This document shows, one piece after another, positions 44,252 to 54,857 of a stretch of 64,000 bases of DNA. The stretch spans positions 930,001 through 994,000 of the forward strand of contig CBDHGY010000002.1 in assembly GCA_965263325.1 (NCBI GenBank), read 5' to 3'. This stretch comes from CBDHGY01 sp965263325 (GTDB lineage: Bacteria; Pseudomonadota; Alphaproteobacteria; Caulobacterales; Hyphomonadaceae). Numbering within the stretch: position 1 is the first letter of the stretch; each line of letters starts with the position of its first letter. The translations under genes were made by a program, and so were the position numbers. The notes beneath the pieces are model-generated. The model had not been told where the DNA came from. It saw only the letters and a list, made by a program, of their open reading frames with translations, and did no database searches.

Positions 44252-45775
44252 TCACCGTTTTCTTTGAGGCTTGTCCGCAAAAGGGTTTTTAGGCTGGCGG
44301 ACCATCAAGCGTATGGGCGTACCTTGCATATCGAATGCCTCCCGTATGCCGTTGACCAAATAGCGCTTGTATTGCTCGGGCATCTGTTTGCCGCGCGAGG
44401 CCATCATCACAAATGTCGGCGGACGTGCTTTGAGCTGGGCGATATATCTTGGCTTGATCCTTTTGCCATGAACAGATGGTGGAGGGTGGCGCTCAATTGT
44501 ATGACGAAGCCAGCGATTTAGATCGCCCGTTTTTACGCGCGCCGTCCAGTTTTCGTAGGTTCGCGTGACCGCTGGCATTAGGCGCTCAGTGCGCTTGCCT
44601 GTCAGTCCGGAAAGCATCACCAGTTCCGCGCCGCCCGCATTTGGAAGAAGCCGTGATGCTTTATCACGAAGTTCTCGTGCGCGCTCATCCGGATTACTCA
44701 CAAGATCCCATTTTGAAATAACCAGCACCAGTCCGCGTCCTTCACGAATTGCGAGATCTGCGATTTGCAGGTCCTGCTTTTCGAAGGCATCGTCAGGATC
44801 CATTACGAGCGCAATAATATCGGCATACTTCAGCGATCTGACAGTTTCACCTGTCGACATCTTTTCAAGCCGTTCCTGCACTTTCGCTCGTTTTCGCAGA
44901 CCGGCCGTATCGACCAGGCGAATTTCGCGCCCTTCCCAAACCCATTTAACGGTGACGGAATCCCGCGTGATGCCTGCTTCTGGTCCGGTCAACAGACGGT
45001 CTGACTGCAGGAGCTGGTTAATCAGCGTGGATTTTCCAGCGTTTGGCCGACCAACGATTGCTAACCGGATGGGCTTCGTCGCTGCAGCGGCTTTGGCTTC
45101 TTCCGCAGCCTGCGCCTCAGCATTGTCATCAATGCCAGCAGCCTGAAGCGCTGCGCTAAGAGCTTCTTCGGAAAGATCAGGATTGTCCACGTCAATTGCT
45201 TCAAGCCGCTCAAGGATCCCTTGATTGAACCCCTCACTTCCCTCTTCCACTTCATCGAGCATTGCAGCTTCAAAGGCCTCTTCGCCGAGAACCTCTCGGA
45301 TAGCTTGATAGAGTTCTGCCATGCCTTCGCCATGCTGAGCAGACAGACCAACTGGCTCTCCAAAGCCCAGCGCATACGCTTCCATCAAGCCGTTACTCCC
45401 GGCGCGGCCCTCGGCTTTGTTTGCCGCAAGCACGACTGGCATATTGGCGCGGCGCAGCACCTCTGCAAAGCGCTCATCCATGGGCGTCACACCCGCACGA
45501 GCATCAATCAGGAACAGGGCGAGCTCGGCTTCGGCAATCGCAACCTCAGTTTGCGCGCGCATGCGAGATTCTAATGAGTCGTCATTGACGTCTTCGTACC
45601 CCGCCGTATCGATGAGCAGTAAGGGCAGATCCGCCAAACTTCCCGGCGCTTCTTTTCGGTCTCGCGTCACGCCAGGTTGATCATCAACAAGCGCAAGCTG
45701 TTTTCCCGCAAGCCGGTTAAATAGCGTGGACTTACCGACATTCGGTCGTCCGACAATTGCAAGCTTTAACGGCAT
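44252..45775 (-). CDS. der: Ribosome biogenesis GTPase Der (EngA)
   Basis: Der is a GTPase with two G domains needed for 50S subunit maturation. The first G1 loop is GRPNVGKSTLFNRL (residues 8-21), with DTAGYED and NKAEG. The second, around residue 240, is GRPNAGKSTLINQL, with DTAGLRKRAKVQE and SKWDL. The C-terminal KH-like domain has the KPRYIAQLKARPPTFVMMA motif (written here KPRYI after RI). An acidic region of about 50 residues separates the two G domains, longer than in E. coli. It follows bamB by 48 bases, a conserved arrangement. Confidence 0.96.
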   Translation of the reverse strand: MPLKLAIVGRPNVGKSTLFNRLAGKQLALVDDQPGVTRDRKEAPGSLADLPLLLIDTAGYEDVNDDSLESRMRAQTEVAIAEAELALFLIDARAGVTPMDERFAEVLRRANMPVVLAANKAEGRAGSNGLMEAYALGFGEPVGLSAQHGEGMAELYQAIREVLGEEAFEAAMLDEVEEGSEGFNQGILERLEAIDVDNPDLSEEALSAALQAAGIDDNAEAQAAEEAKAAAATKPIRLAIVGRPNAGKSTLINQLLQSDRLLTGPEAGITRDSVTVKWVWEGREIRLVDTAGLRKRAKVQERLEKMSTGETVRSLKYADIIALVMDPDDAFEKQDLQIADLAIREGRGLVLVISKWDLVSNPDERARELRDKASRLLPNAGGAELVMLSGLTGKRTERLMPAVTRTYENWTARVKTGDLNRWLRHTIERHPPPSVHGKRIKPRYIAQLKARPPTFVMMASRGKQMPEQYKRYLVNGIREAFDMQGTPIRLMVRQPKNPFADKPQRKR

Positions 45776-45823
45776 GTGATTACGCGCTCCAATACTGGCG
45801 AAGCACGCCGCCTACCACATCTG

Positions 45824-47179
45824 TTAGCGAATAGCGATTAGCTTCGCATCATCCGTAAGGACGAGAATTTTGCCACTCGCCGCAATTGGCTCAATAAAGA
45901 CCGGAGACTTAAGATTAAGACGAGCAACTTCAGTGCCCGTTTGCGGATCGAGCGCTATGAGTTCCCCGGTTGAAGACGCAACGACGACGCGATTAGACGC
46001 GATGAGCGGTCCAGAATATGTGATTTTGTTTTTACGTTTCTTCGCGTTTTCATATTCTTCAAGCTGCGTCACCCAAAACACACCGCCTGTTTGGGCCTGA
46101 AGCGCTACAATCTGGGCTTCTGTGCTAGATAGAAAAAGATAATCTCCTGCAACTGCGGGAGCTTGAACAGACCCTACGGGTTGCGCCCAAAGGCGATTGC
46201 CAGAACGTCCATCAATCCCGGTTAACAAGCCTGACTGACTTGCCGCATAAACCACACCTGCCGACAGAACAGGGCGCGACGACACATCATTAATCGCCGA
46301 AATTGGTGTGAAGCGACCAGCGCGGCTGAGGGCATCTGTCCAGAGCCGCCGGCCATTTGTCGCCAAATAGGCGATCACCTCGCCTGACGAAAACGGCGCA
46401 ACCACCAGGTCTTCCACAGCTGCTGGGCTCGGACTGCCGAGTACGCGCGCTGTTTCAGCAATCGCTTGGTCCGACCAAAGAACGTTCCCCGTGGCCAGAT
46501 CAAAAGCGAAGACTTCGTTATTGTTCGATGTCGCGAAGACCTTGCCATTCTTGATCGTTGGCGAGCCGGTCATCGGCGCAGACATATCGGTGCGCCATAA
46601 CTCGGCTCCATTTGTGGCATCGAGCGCCGCAACAAAGCCGAAGCCGCTAGCAACAACGAGCGTCCCGTTCTCAATGGCAAGACCGGCACCATTTCCGGTT
46701 TTGTCTCGTCTTTGCCCTGAAGAGAGCTCTTGTGACCAATTCCGTGCGCCTGTCTCAAGATTGAAAGCGCGAATGGTTTGGCCTGCATCAACGACGTAAA
46801 CAGTCGAAGCGTCTGTCACTGGTGGGGCAGCAAGCGCCGATTTGCGGTCTGTGCCTTCTCCGGCATTAACGCGCCAGGCAATCTCAAACGCATCGCCGGC
46901 CTGAACATGTCCGATTACTTTCGAGGGAACCTTGCCGGTTTGCGACCACGCATCAACAGGTTCGGCGGCTGGCAGCTCAATTGGGGTTGCCGCTAACTCT
47001 GGATTCGCCTCAAGAACCTCATCTTCAAGCACCATCGCGATGCGGCCAGCCTTATCTTCAGCCTCTTTTTCATCTGAGTTGCCGCCCCCCAAGCCCGGAA
47101 GCGACGGCAAAGATGAGCATGAAACGAGCGCAAGAGCGGCTAATGCAAGTGTCAGATTTGATACAGTCGGTCGGGTCAT
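45824..47179 (-). CDS. bamB: Outer membrane assembly lipoprotein BamB
   Basis: BamB is a beta-propeller lipoprotein of the BAM complex that inserts outer membrane proteins. The 451-residue protein begins with a lipoprotein signal ending LALVSC, the lipidated Cys being residue 21. It contains repeated PQQ-type blades, for example LETGARNWSQELSS, DATNGAELWRTDMSAP, DLATGNVLWSDQ and DPQTGTEVARL. Its order with a YfgM-like gene before it and der after it is the same as in many proteobacteria. Its start overlaps the yfgM-like stop by 4 bases. Confidence 0.93.
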   Translation of the reverse strand: MTRPTVSNLTLALAALALVSCSSLPSLPGLGGGNSDEKEAEDKAGRIAMVLEDEVLEANPELAATPIELPAAEPVDAWSQTGKVPSKVIGHVQAGDAFEIAWRVNAGEGTDRKSALAAPPVTDASTVYVVDAGQTIRAFNLETGARNWSQELSSGQRRDKTGNGAGLAIENGTLVVASGFGFVAALDATNGAELWRTDMSAPMTGSPTIKNGKVFATSNNNEVFAFDLATGNVLWSDQAIAETARVLGSPSPAAVEDLVVAPFSSGEVIAYLATNGRRLWTDALSRAGRFTPISAINDVSSRPVLSAGVVYAASQSGLLTGIDGRSGNRLWAQPVGSVQAPAVAGDYLFLSSTEAQIVALQAQTGGVFWVTQLEEYENAKKRKNKITYSGPLIASNRVVVASSTGELIALDPQTGTEVARLNLKSPVFIEPIAASGKILVLTDDAKLIAIR

Positions 47180-47901
47180 TGGCCGGCCTCTTCTTCAGGA
47201 TTTTCAATTTCGGAGTCGGGTGATTCTAGATCAGGTGTCGCCGGCTCGGGCTCGGGATCCGCTGCGGGTATGGGAATTACAGCTAGGGCCGCTTCAGCAC
47301 GAGAGATGACACCGGGAGGCGCACCGGGGAAAACTTGCAAAAGCGCAAAGTCTTCGCGCGCCTTCGCATAATTTCCCTCTTCATAAGCTTTCGCAGCCAT
47401 CAGCTCCAAGGCGAGCGCGCCGATCGCACTTTGTTCTTCCAGAGCCCCAGCCAGCTTTTGTTCTAGTTCTGCCAGCGTTAGCGAGTCCGCGGCGAGATAT
47501 GCACCCTTTAAGACGGCGATCTTGGCAAAAGGGTCGTCGCTGGCCGCATTAACCGCAAGCGCGCTTGCAGCCCCGGCTTTATCTCCGCCGCCTTCCAACC
47601 GGGTCTGCGCGAGATAATGGGATGCGAGGGGGGCGAGATCAGACCCGTCTGTAACGATCTGAGAAAACAGCTCTTCGGCTTGCGAATATTCACCATCGGC
47701 TAGCGCAGCGCGCGCTGTTTCGAACTTTTCGACGCGCGCTTCCTGAGCATTGCTCGCGCTCATCTTTCGGTACTCGTTTACCGCGACAGCCGCCACGATA
47801 AGCGCGCCTATCAGATAAACTACCCAGCCATACTTTTCCCATCTCTGGGTCCATTTATCCTGGCTCAGGCCTTCTTCAACTTCTTCGAATACGTCGCTCA
47901 A
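47176..47901 (-). CDS. YfgM-like TPR membrane protein
   Basis: A 241-residue inner-membrane protein with a single N-terminal helix (WVVYLIGALIVAAVAVNEY, about residues 26-44). A periplasmic TPR domain follows (LADGEYSQAEELFSQIVTDG, YEEGNYAKAREDFALLQVFPG), and then an acidic, proline-rich tail. YfgM of E. coli associates with the SecYEG translocon and periplasmic chaperones. The place directly before bamB and der, with a 4-base overlap, supports the same role. The acidic tail rich in Pro and Glu is lineage-specific. Confidence 0.85.
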   Translation of the reverse strand: MSDVFEEVEEGLSQDKWTQRWEKYGWVVYLIGALIVAAVAVNEYRKMSASNAQEARVEKFETARAALADGEYSQAEELFSQIVTDGSDLAPLASHYLAQTRLEGGGDKAGAASALAVNAASDDPFAKIAVLKGAYLAADSLTLAELEQKLAGALEEQSAIGALALELMAAKAYEEGNYAKAREDFALLQVFPGAPPGVISRAEAALAVIPIPAADPEPEPATPDLESPDSEIENPEEEAGQ

Positions 47902-47979
47902 CTGCCGCGCACTCCACTACTCTTTTGATTCCGGGCGACACTAGCCCTGCCCGGTCCTGCCTGCAACGCGATATAGCCG

Positions 47980-48807
47980 TTAGGATGTCGGTTTCTTTAA
48001 CTGATAGGTCTCTTTAGTCGACGGAAAGGCCCGTGCGCGCACGTCCTTGGCGTAATCTGCTATGGCTTTGGCGATTTCTGCCTTCTGATCGCCATATTTG
48101 CGCACAAATTTTGGAACCCAATCAAACAGGCCAAGCATATCCTCCGTGACAAGGATTTGCCCATCGCAGGCGGATGACGCACCAATTCCAATGGTTGGAC
48201 AGCTAACAGACTCGGTTATTTCCACAGCAAGCTCTTCTGCAACGCCTTCCACGACGATTGCAAACGCACCCGCCTCATCCGCAGCTTTCGCCTCTTCCAG
48301 CGCCCGAGACCATCCAGCACCGGTTCTGCCTTTCGCGCGAAATCCGCCATCCACATTGACTGCCTGCGGGCGCAGTCCGACATGCCCCATAACTGGCACG
48401 CCTCGCGCGACCAGGTGTCGAATCTGATCTGCAGCATAGGTCCCGCTTTCAATTTTTACAGCGTGACAACCAGTTTCCTTCATAATGCGCGCAGCATTTA
48501 AAAAAGCCTGATCGGAATTGGTTTCGTAAGATCCGAAAGGCATGTCGACGACAACCATGGCCTGCTTCGCCGTGCGCATTACTGCCTGCCCGTGCAGGAT
48601 CATCATTGCCATCGTCACACCCACGGTCGATGGGAGGCCGTGAACGACCATTCCGACACTGTCGCCGACGAGTAGCACATCACAATGCGGATCGAGGATC
48701 TCGGCCATAGGCGCAGTGTAAGCGGTCAAACAGACAAGCGGCTCTCCGCCCTTTGCAGCGGCAATATCTTTCACCGTTTTTTGCCGTGTTTGGGTTTGGG
48801 CAGACAT
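47980..48807 (-). CDS. panB: 3-methyl-2-oxobutanoate hydroxymethyltransferase
   Basis: PanB makes ketopantoate from alpha-ketoisovalerate and methylenetetrahydrofolate, the first step of pantothenate and coenzyme A synthesis. The 275-residue protein has VCLTAYTAPMAEILD, the metal-binding LLVGDSVGMVVHG (Asp), VVVDMPFGSYE and VKIESGTY. The GHVGLRPQAV motif and the catalytic Glu in AIVVEGVAEELA follow. Length is normal. No panC lies beside it in this window. Confidence 0.95.
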   Translation of the reverse strand: MSAQTQTRQKTVKDIAAAKGGEPLVCLTAYTAPMAEILDPHCDVLLVGDSVGMVVHGLPSTVGVTMAMMILHGQAVMRTAKQAMVVVDMPFGSYETNSDQAFLNAARIMKETGCHAVKIESGTYAADQIRHLVARGVPVMGHVGLRPQAVNVDGGFRAKGRTGAGWSRALEEAKAADEAGAFAIVVEGVAEELAVEITESVSCPTIGIGASSACDGQILVTEDMLGLFDWVPKFVRKYGDQKAEIAKAIADYAKDVRARAFPSTKETYQLKKPTS

Positions 48808-48972
48808 TATGCAGATCTTTCTATCGATTTTACTGTCACATCGGCTGTGTTTTAGAAGAGGTCAAGGCGCGGAGGATTTTCTACCCGGTGCCGGGCTGCA
48901 TCATCGATTGAATCGAAACCGTGATGGCGCTACGACTAAATTTGCAAATGCAAGAATATCGGGAGGAAATCA

Positions 48973-50079
48973 ATGAAAACACGCGCCGCTGTCGCCTTCG
49001 AAGCGAAGAAACCGCTCGAAATCGTAGAGCTCGACTTAGAGGGGCCGAAGGAAGGCGAAGTTCTGGTTGAAATCAAAGCGACCGGTATTTGCCATACTGA
49101 CTCCTACACACTCGATGGCTTCGACAGCGAAGGAATATTCCCGTCTGTACTCGGACATGAAGGCGCGGGAATCGTGCGCGAAGTTGGATCCGGTGTCACA
49201 TCGGTAAGACCTGATGACCACGTCATTCCGCTCTACACACCTGAATGCCGGCAATGCAAAACATGCACGAGTCAAAAGTCAAATCTCTGCTCATCTATTC
49301 GCGCGACACAGGGAAAAGGTCTAATGCCTGATGGGACGTCGCGTTTCAGCTATAAAGGCGAGACAATCTATCACTATATGGGGTGTTCGACATTTTCGAA
49401 CTTTACCGTGCTGCCGGAAATTGCCGTTGCGAAGATTCGGGATGACGCGCCCTTCGATAAGGCCTGTTATGTCGGGTGCGGGGTGACGACTGGTGTCGGC
49501 GCAGTAGTAAACACAGCCAAAGTGACCCCCGGTTCTAATGTGGTTGTGTTCGGGCTTGGCGGCATCGGCCTAAACGTTATCCAAGGTGCGCGCATGGCGG
49601 GCGCGGACAAAATTGTCGGGGTCGACATCAATTCTGAAAAAGAAGACTGGGGCCGAAAATTTGGCATGACCGATTTTGTCAACGCCAAAGAGGTCGGCAA
49701 TGTCGTCGAGCATATCGTCAACCTAACCGACGGCGGGGCGGACTTTTCCTTTGACTGTACGGGTAATGTCGACGTTATGCGTCAAGCGCTTGAATGTTGT
49801 CACCGGGGATGGGGAGAGAGCATCATTATTGGCGTTGCCCCTGCTGGCGCGGAAATCGCAACACGGCCGTTTCAGCTCGTGACTGGACGGGTTTGGAAAG
49901 GAACCGCATTTGGCGGCGCACGCGGGCGCACGGACACGCCAAAAATTGTCGATTGGTATATGGATGGCAAAATTGAGATCGATCCAATGATCACGCACAC
50001 TTTTGCACTCGAAGACATCAACAACGCCTTCGATCTTATGCATGAAGGCAAAAGCATCAGAAGCGTCGTCGTATATTAA
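48973..50079 (+). CDS. S-(hydroxymethyl)glutathione dehydrogenase / class III alcohol dehydrogenase
   Basis: This zinc enzyme oxidises the glutathione adduct of formaldehyde to S-formylglutathione with NAD+; it also reduces S-nitrosoglutathione. The 368-residue protein has catalytic zinc ligands in [11 protein letters not shown] and LGHEGAGIV. The structural zinc cysteines lie in [17 protein letters not shown], and the Rossmann loop is [23 protein letters not shown] lies just before the ATG. It overlaps the S-formylglutathione hydrolase gene by 1 base, so the two steps of formaldehyde detoxification are coupled. Known names are frmA and adhC. Confidence 0.95.
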   Translation: MKTRAAVAFEAKKPLEIVELDLEGPKEGEVLVEIKATGICHTDSYTLDGFDSEGIFPSVLGHEGAGIVREVGSGVTSVRPDDHVIPLYTPECRQCKTCTSQKSNLCSSIRATQGKGLMPDGTSRFSYKGETIYHYMGCSTFSNFTVLPEIAVAKIRDDAPFDKACYVGCGVTTGVGAVVNTAKVTPGSNVVVFGLGGIGLNVIQGARMAGADKIVGVDINSEKEDWGRKFGMTDFVNAKEVGNVVEHIVNLTDGGADFSFDCTGNVDVMRQALECCHRGWGESIIIGVAPAGAEIATRPFQLVTGRVWKGTAFGGARGRTDTPKIVDWYMDGKIEIDPMITHTFALEDINNAFDLMHEGKSIRSVVVY

Positions 50080-50924
50080 TGACCTTGGAAACCCTCTCGA
50101 TAAACCGTTCGCATGGCGGCGCGCAGCATGTTGTGAAGCACGCCTCATCGTCTACCCAAACAGACATGACGTTCTCAGTCTTTGTGCCTGAGCGCCCCGC
50201 GGGAACAATGCTCCCTGTGCTTTGGTTCTTATCAGGCCTCACCTGTACGCATGCCAATGTGACGGAAAAAGGGGAATACCGCGCCGCATGTGCCACGCAT
50301 GGGATGATCTTCGTGGCACCTGACACAAGTCCGCGCGGCGAAGGCGTTCCGGATGATGCTGAAGGTGCGTATGATTTCGGGCTCGGTGCAGGCTTTTATG
50401 TCAACGCAACCGAGGCACCCTTCTCCCGGAACTACCGGATGCGCGACTATATCGAAAAAGAACTTGCCGGCATTGTTGCAGAAAATTTCCCTGCCGACCT
50501 TGGCCGTCAAGGCATTACGGGCCATTCCATGGGTGGCCATGGAGCGCTCACGATCGGACTGCGAAATCCAAATGTGTATAAATCCGTTTCTGCATTTGCC
50601 CCGATCGTGTCACCGCTTAATTGCCCCTGGGGTGAAAAAGCCCTCACCGGTTATATCGGTGAGAATAGAAGGAATTGGCGGGAATATGATGCTTGCGCGT
50701 TGATTGAAGATGGCGCGCGCGTTTCAGACATGTTGATTGATCAAGGGACCGCCGACAATTTTCTCAAGTCTCAGCTGAAGACGCAACTTCTGGAGGATGC
50801 GTGCGCTGCGGCGGGACAACGTGCAACGATCCGCATGCAGGAAGGCTACGATCATTCATACTATTTCATCTCAACCTTTATGGCCGAGCATATCGCCTGG
50901 CATGCGGAGCGGTTGAACTTATAG
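50079..50924 (+). CDS. fghA: S-formylglutathione hydrolase
   Basis: The enzyme hydrolyses S-formylglutathione to formate and glutathione, the second step of formaldehyde detoxification. The 281-residue alpha/beta hydrolase has LWFLSGLTCTHANVTEKG, PDTSPRGEGVPDD, the nucleophile Ser in GHSMGGHGALT, Asp in DQGTADNF, and His in EGYDHSYYFI. Its ATG overlaps the stop of the dehydrogenase gene (TAATG), giving tight translational coupling. Confidence 0.96.
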   Translation: MTLETLSINRSHGGAQHVVKHASSSTQTDMTFSVFVPERPAGTMLPVLWFLSGLTCTHANVTEKGEYRAACATHGMIFVAPDTSPRGEGVPDDAEGAYDFGLGAGFYVNATEAPFSRNYRMRDYIEKELAGIVAENFPADLGRQGITGHSMGGHGALTIGLRNPNVYKSVSAFAPIVSPLNCPWGEKALTGYIGENRRNWREYDACALIEDGARVSDMLIDQGTADNFLKSQLKTQLLEDACAAAGQRATIRMQEGYDHSYYFISTFMAEHIAWHAERLNL

Positions 50925-50944
50925 GAAAGAATGAGTGTTCCGCC

Positions 50945-51020
50945 TGGCAGGGGCAGCAGGACTCGAACCCGCGACCCTCGGTTTTGGAGACCGATGCTCT
51001 ACCAACTGAGCTATACCCCT
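50945..51020 (-). tRNA. tRNA-Trp (anticodon CCA)
   Basis: The minus strand folds as a 76-base tRNA with encoded 3' CCA. Acceptor AGGGGTA pairs with TGCCCCT, including one G-T pair. The anticodon loop is CTCCAAA, and the T-arm contains GGTTCGAGTCC. In many bacteria this gene sits between tuf and secE; here tuf is upstream but separated by an oppositely oriented gene, and secE does not follow. Confidence 0.95.
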
Positions 51021-51165
51021 TCAGGCGAATTGGTCATCTGCCTGAAAACGCTGCGCGCCGCAAGGGAGGCGGCTGATTCCGTGCACCCTAAATCGCCGTG
51101 AACGTTGGAAAATCACGCTTCTCAGCGATCGCAAATTAGTGATAAGCAAAGCGGGATTTGCCCGC

Positions 51166-51846
51166 ATGACCACCCATACCGCGCTGGAGCTTGAAGAAAT
51201 GAAAGAAAAAGTTCGGCTGTTGCCCCCCGATGAGCGGATCGATGCGGTTGGTCATCGAAGCTATATTGGCGGCCATGATCCAGAAACCTGGTACGCGATC
51301 GGCCGGCTTCAGTATCACTATCTGGTATCAAAGGGTTTAAGACCCAATCACGTATTCCTAGATGTCGCTTGCGGGTCTCTGCGACTTGGACAGTATTTGA
51401 TCCCCTATCTTGAAACCGGAAACTATTTCGGACTGGAAGGCGAAGAAAAACTTGTACAAGCTGGATTAGAACATGAGTTTGAAGCCGGCATTATAGAATT
51501 AAAACAACCGCGCTTCGCAATTAATTACGATTTCGACGTTACGGCTTTGGGAAGTTATGATTTCGCGATGGCGCAATCGCTGATCACGCATTTGACGCCC
51601 GATGACACCCGGCTGTGCCTAACAAAACTCCGCACATCCTCCAAACCATCGTCTACGTTGATTTTCACCTACGTAGAAGGAGACAGCGCGAAGAATCCCG
51701 ACACGCCCTCGCACGCAAATCGGCTTTGGGTCTATAGCGCAGCTGAAATCAGAGCTTTTGCTGAAAGCGCTGGCTGGTCCATTGCGGAAATTGAAGAATG
51801 GAACCATCCGCGCAATCAGCTTGCAGTTATTGCACACCCCGCCTGA
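51166..51846 (+). CDS. SAM-dependent methyltransferase-like protein
   Basis: A protein of about 226 residues with a class I methyltransferase fold. Motif I is FLDVACGSLRLGQYLIPYL (SAM-binding Gly loop in the form CGS), followed by NYFGLEGEEKLVQAG, YDFAMAQSLITHL and TLIFTYVEG. The C-terminal part fits the rest of the barrel. The target is unknown. The ATG at 51166 is preferred; a GTG at 51139 is in frame but lacks a ribosome site. It lies opposite to and between tuf and tRNA-Trp, breaking that usual pair, which suggests insertion. Confidence 0.8.
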   Translation: MTTHTALELEEMKEKVRLLPPDERIDAVGHRSYIGGHDPETWYAIGRLQYHYLVSKGLRPNHVFLDVACGSLRLGQYLIPYLETGNYFGLEGEEKLVQAGLEHEFEAGIIELKQPRFAINYDFDVTALGSYDFAMAQSLITHLTPDDTRLCLTKLRTSSKPSSTLIFTYVEGDSAKNPDTPSHANRLWVYSAAEIRAFAESAGWSIAEIEEWNHPRNQLAVIAHPA

Positions 51847-51874
51847 TAACCGGGTCAATCTCGTTACCAACAAA

Positions 51875-51898
51875 AAGCCCGCTCAGGTGAGCGGGCTT
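51875..51898. terminator. Bidirectional terminator between the methyltransferase gene and tuf
   Basis: AAGCCCGCTC (51875-51884) pairs perfectly with GAGCGGGCTT (51889-51898) around a 4-base loop. It is followed by CTTC on the plus strand and TTTTTG on the minus strand, so it is strongest for tuf. Confidence 0.9.
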
Positions 51899-51942
51899 CT
51901 TCAATTGAGATAAGCGGCGAAGCGTGAGCTTCTGCCCGAAGC

Positions 51943-53133
<1,191 letters not shown>

Positions 53134-53324
53134 CCTGCCATACTCCTTAAGTTGGGTGCCGGCATTGCCGACAAAAACGGGCAGGTCCACCAGAATAGTA
53201 CCAGAGGACCAGCTTTAACCGCGGCGCATACACTGGCCCGGCCATGCTTTCAAGCCATTTTGAACTCGATTGCATTGATGGACTGTCTTGACTTTTAGCG
53301 CACAAACAGCCGATCAGGCTGACC

Positions 53325-54857
53325 ATGGGTAAGACTGAGACATTTCAGGCGCTTCTGGCTCACGCTCAGCGCCTTCAAAGCCAGCCGCTCGCAGCGCTAG
53401 CTGCTGCACGCAGGGACAAATTTATCGATGCGTGTGGATGGTCAGTAAACCTCTCACGACAATATCTGGACACCGGTTCGAACGAGGCATTGTTTGCGTT
53501 TGGGCAGGATGCCGGCCTTAAGAACGCCATTTCGCGTCTGTTTGCAGCCGAGACTGTCAATCCTTCCGAAAATCGCCCTGCGCTGCATTGGGCGCTGCGG
53601 GCCGATGAAGAAGCAAAGGGCGAAGTGGCCGCTGTTCGCGATAGCATAAAGCCTGCTTACGCCTTTGCCGAAGAGCATGCAGGCGGAAACACGTTCAAAG
53701 CTATCGTGCACATCGGCATCGGAGGGTCTGATTTCGGACCGCGCCTCATCTATGATGCCTTCAGAGACGCTGCAAATACGAACATCACGATGCGGTTCTG
53801 CGCAAATGTGGATCCATTGGATCTGGATCGTGCCTTGTCCGGACTTGATCCGGCGACAACGCTTGTGATCGGCGTATCAAAGTCATTCGGTACAGAAGAA
53901 ACACTTTACAACCTCGGCCGGGCACGCCGCTGGCTCGGCGCGCATGCTAGCGGAAACCTTGCGCTGGTAACGGCTAATCCTGAAAGAGCAAAGACGTGGG
54001 CTGACGGCGCAAGCGTTCACCTCTTTGACATGCCACTTAGCGTTGGTGGCCGGTTCTCCATGTGGTCTGCTGCGAGTCTCTGCTGCATGATCACACTCGG
54101 GCCAGATTTGTTCAGAAAAATAGCGGCCGGTGCCCACGCGATGGACACGCATGTTCAAACCGCGCCAGCTGAGAGCAATCTCGCAATCACGCTCGCACTG
54201 CTCGATTACTGGAATTCGACCGTCAGACGCCAGCCGATGCGTGTTGCGCTCGCCTATGCATCGCGTCTTCGCCTGTTGCCGACTTATCTTCAGCAGCTCG
54301 AAATGGAGTCGAATGGCAAGACCGTCGCCCCAGATGGATCAGAAATTGATGGCTCAACTGCTCCCGCGCTGTGGGGCGGAGAAGGGTCCATTGGCCAGCA
54401 TTCCTATCACCAGTGGCTGCATCAGGGCGCTCAAGCCGTTCCGACTGAGTTCATTCTCGCGCTTGATGACGGAGCAGAAGAAACCGGGCAGCGCTCGCTC
54501 ATCGCACATTGTCTGGCACAAGCCGAAGTGCTTGCGAACGGGCGGTCCTTTGAAACCGTTAAAGTAGAAGAGCCCGATCTGCCTGAACCTGTTGCACGCC
54601 AGAAAGTCCATGCGGGCGGGCGCCCATCCACAATGATGGTTTGTAAATCATTCGGTCCAGAAGCCTTTGGCAGCCTTTTGGCCCTGTTTGAACACCGCAC
54701 ATATCTGGCTGGCATTCTCTGGGGCCTGAACAGTTTCGATCAATGGGGTGTCGAACGCGGCAAGGTTATGGCCGGCCAAATCAACGCTGCGCTTGAGAGT
54801 GGTGACGCGCCAAGCGATCCGATTACATCGGCTCTGATAAAAAGCTTACGGAACTAG
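53325..54857 (+). CDS. pgi: Glucose-6-phosphate isomerase
   Basis: Pgi interconverts glucose 6-phosphate and fructose 6-phosphate. The 510-residue protein carries VHIGIGGSDFGPRLIYDA, VIGVSKSFGTEETLYNLG, DMPLSVGGRFSMWSAAS, GGEGSIGQHSYHQWLHQG (catalytic Glu and His region) and the C-terminal FDQWGVERGK with the catalytic Lys. It is somewhat shorter than the E. coli enzyme (549). Its stop codon overlaps that of the convergent EAL gene in the bases CTAG. Confidence 0.96.
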   Translation: MGKTETFQALLAHAQRLQSQPLAALAAARRDKFIDACGWSVNLSRQYLDTGSNEALFAFGQDAGLKNAISRLFAAETVNPSENRPALHWALRADEEAKGEVAAVRDSIKPAYAFAEEHAGGNTFKAIVHIGIGGSDFGPRLIYDAFRDAANTNITMRFCANVDPLDLDRALSGLDPATTLVIGVSKSFGTEETLYNLGRARRWLGAHASGNLALVTANPERAKTWADGASVHLFDMPLSVGGRFSMWSAASLCCMITLGPDLFRKIAAGAHAMDTHVQTAPAESNLAITLALLDYWNSTVRRQPMRVALAYASRLRLLPTYLQQLEMESNGKTVAPDGSEIDGSTAPALWGGEGSIGQHSYHQWLHQGAQAVPTEFILALDDGAEETGQRSLIAHCLAQAEVLANGRSFETVKVEEPDLPEPVARQKVHAGGRPSTMMVCKSFGPEAFGSLLALFEHRTYLAGILWGLNSFDQWGVERGKVMAGQINAALESGDAPSDPITSALIKSLRN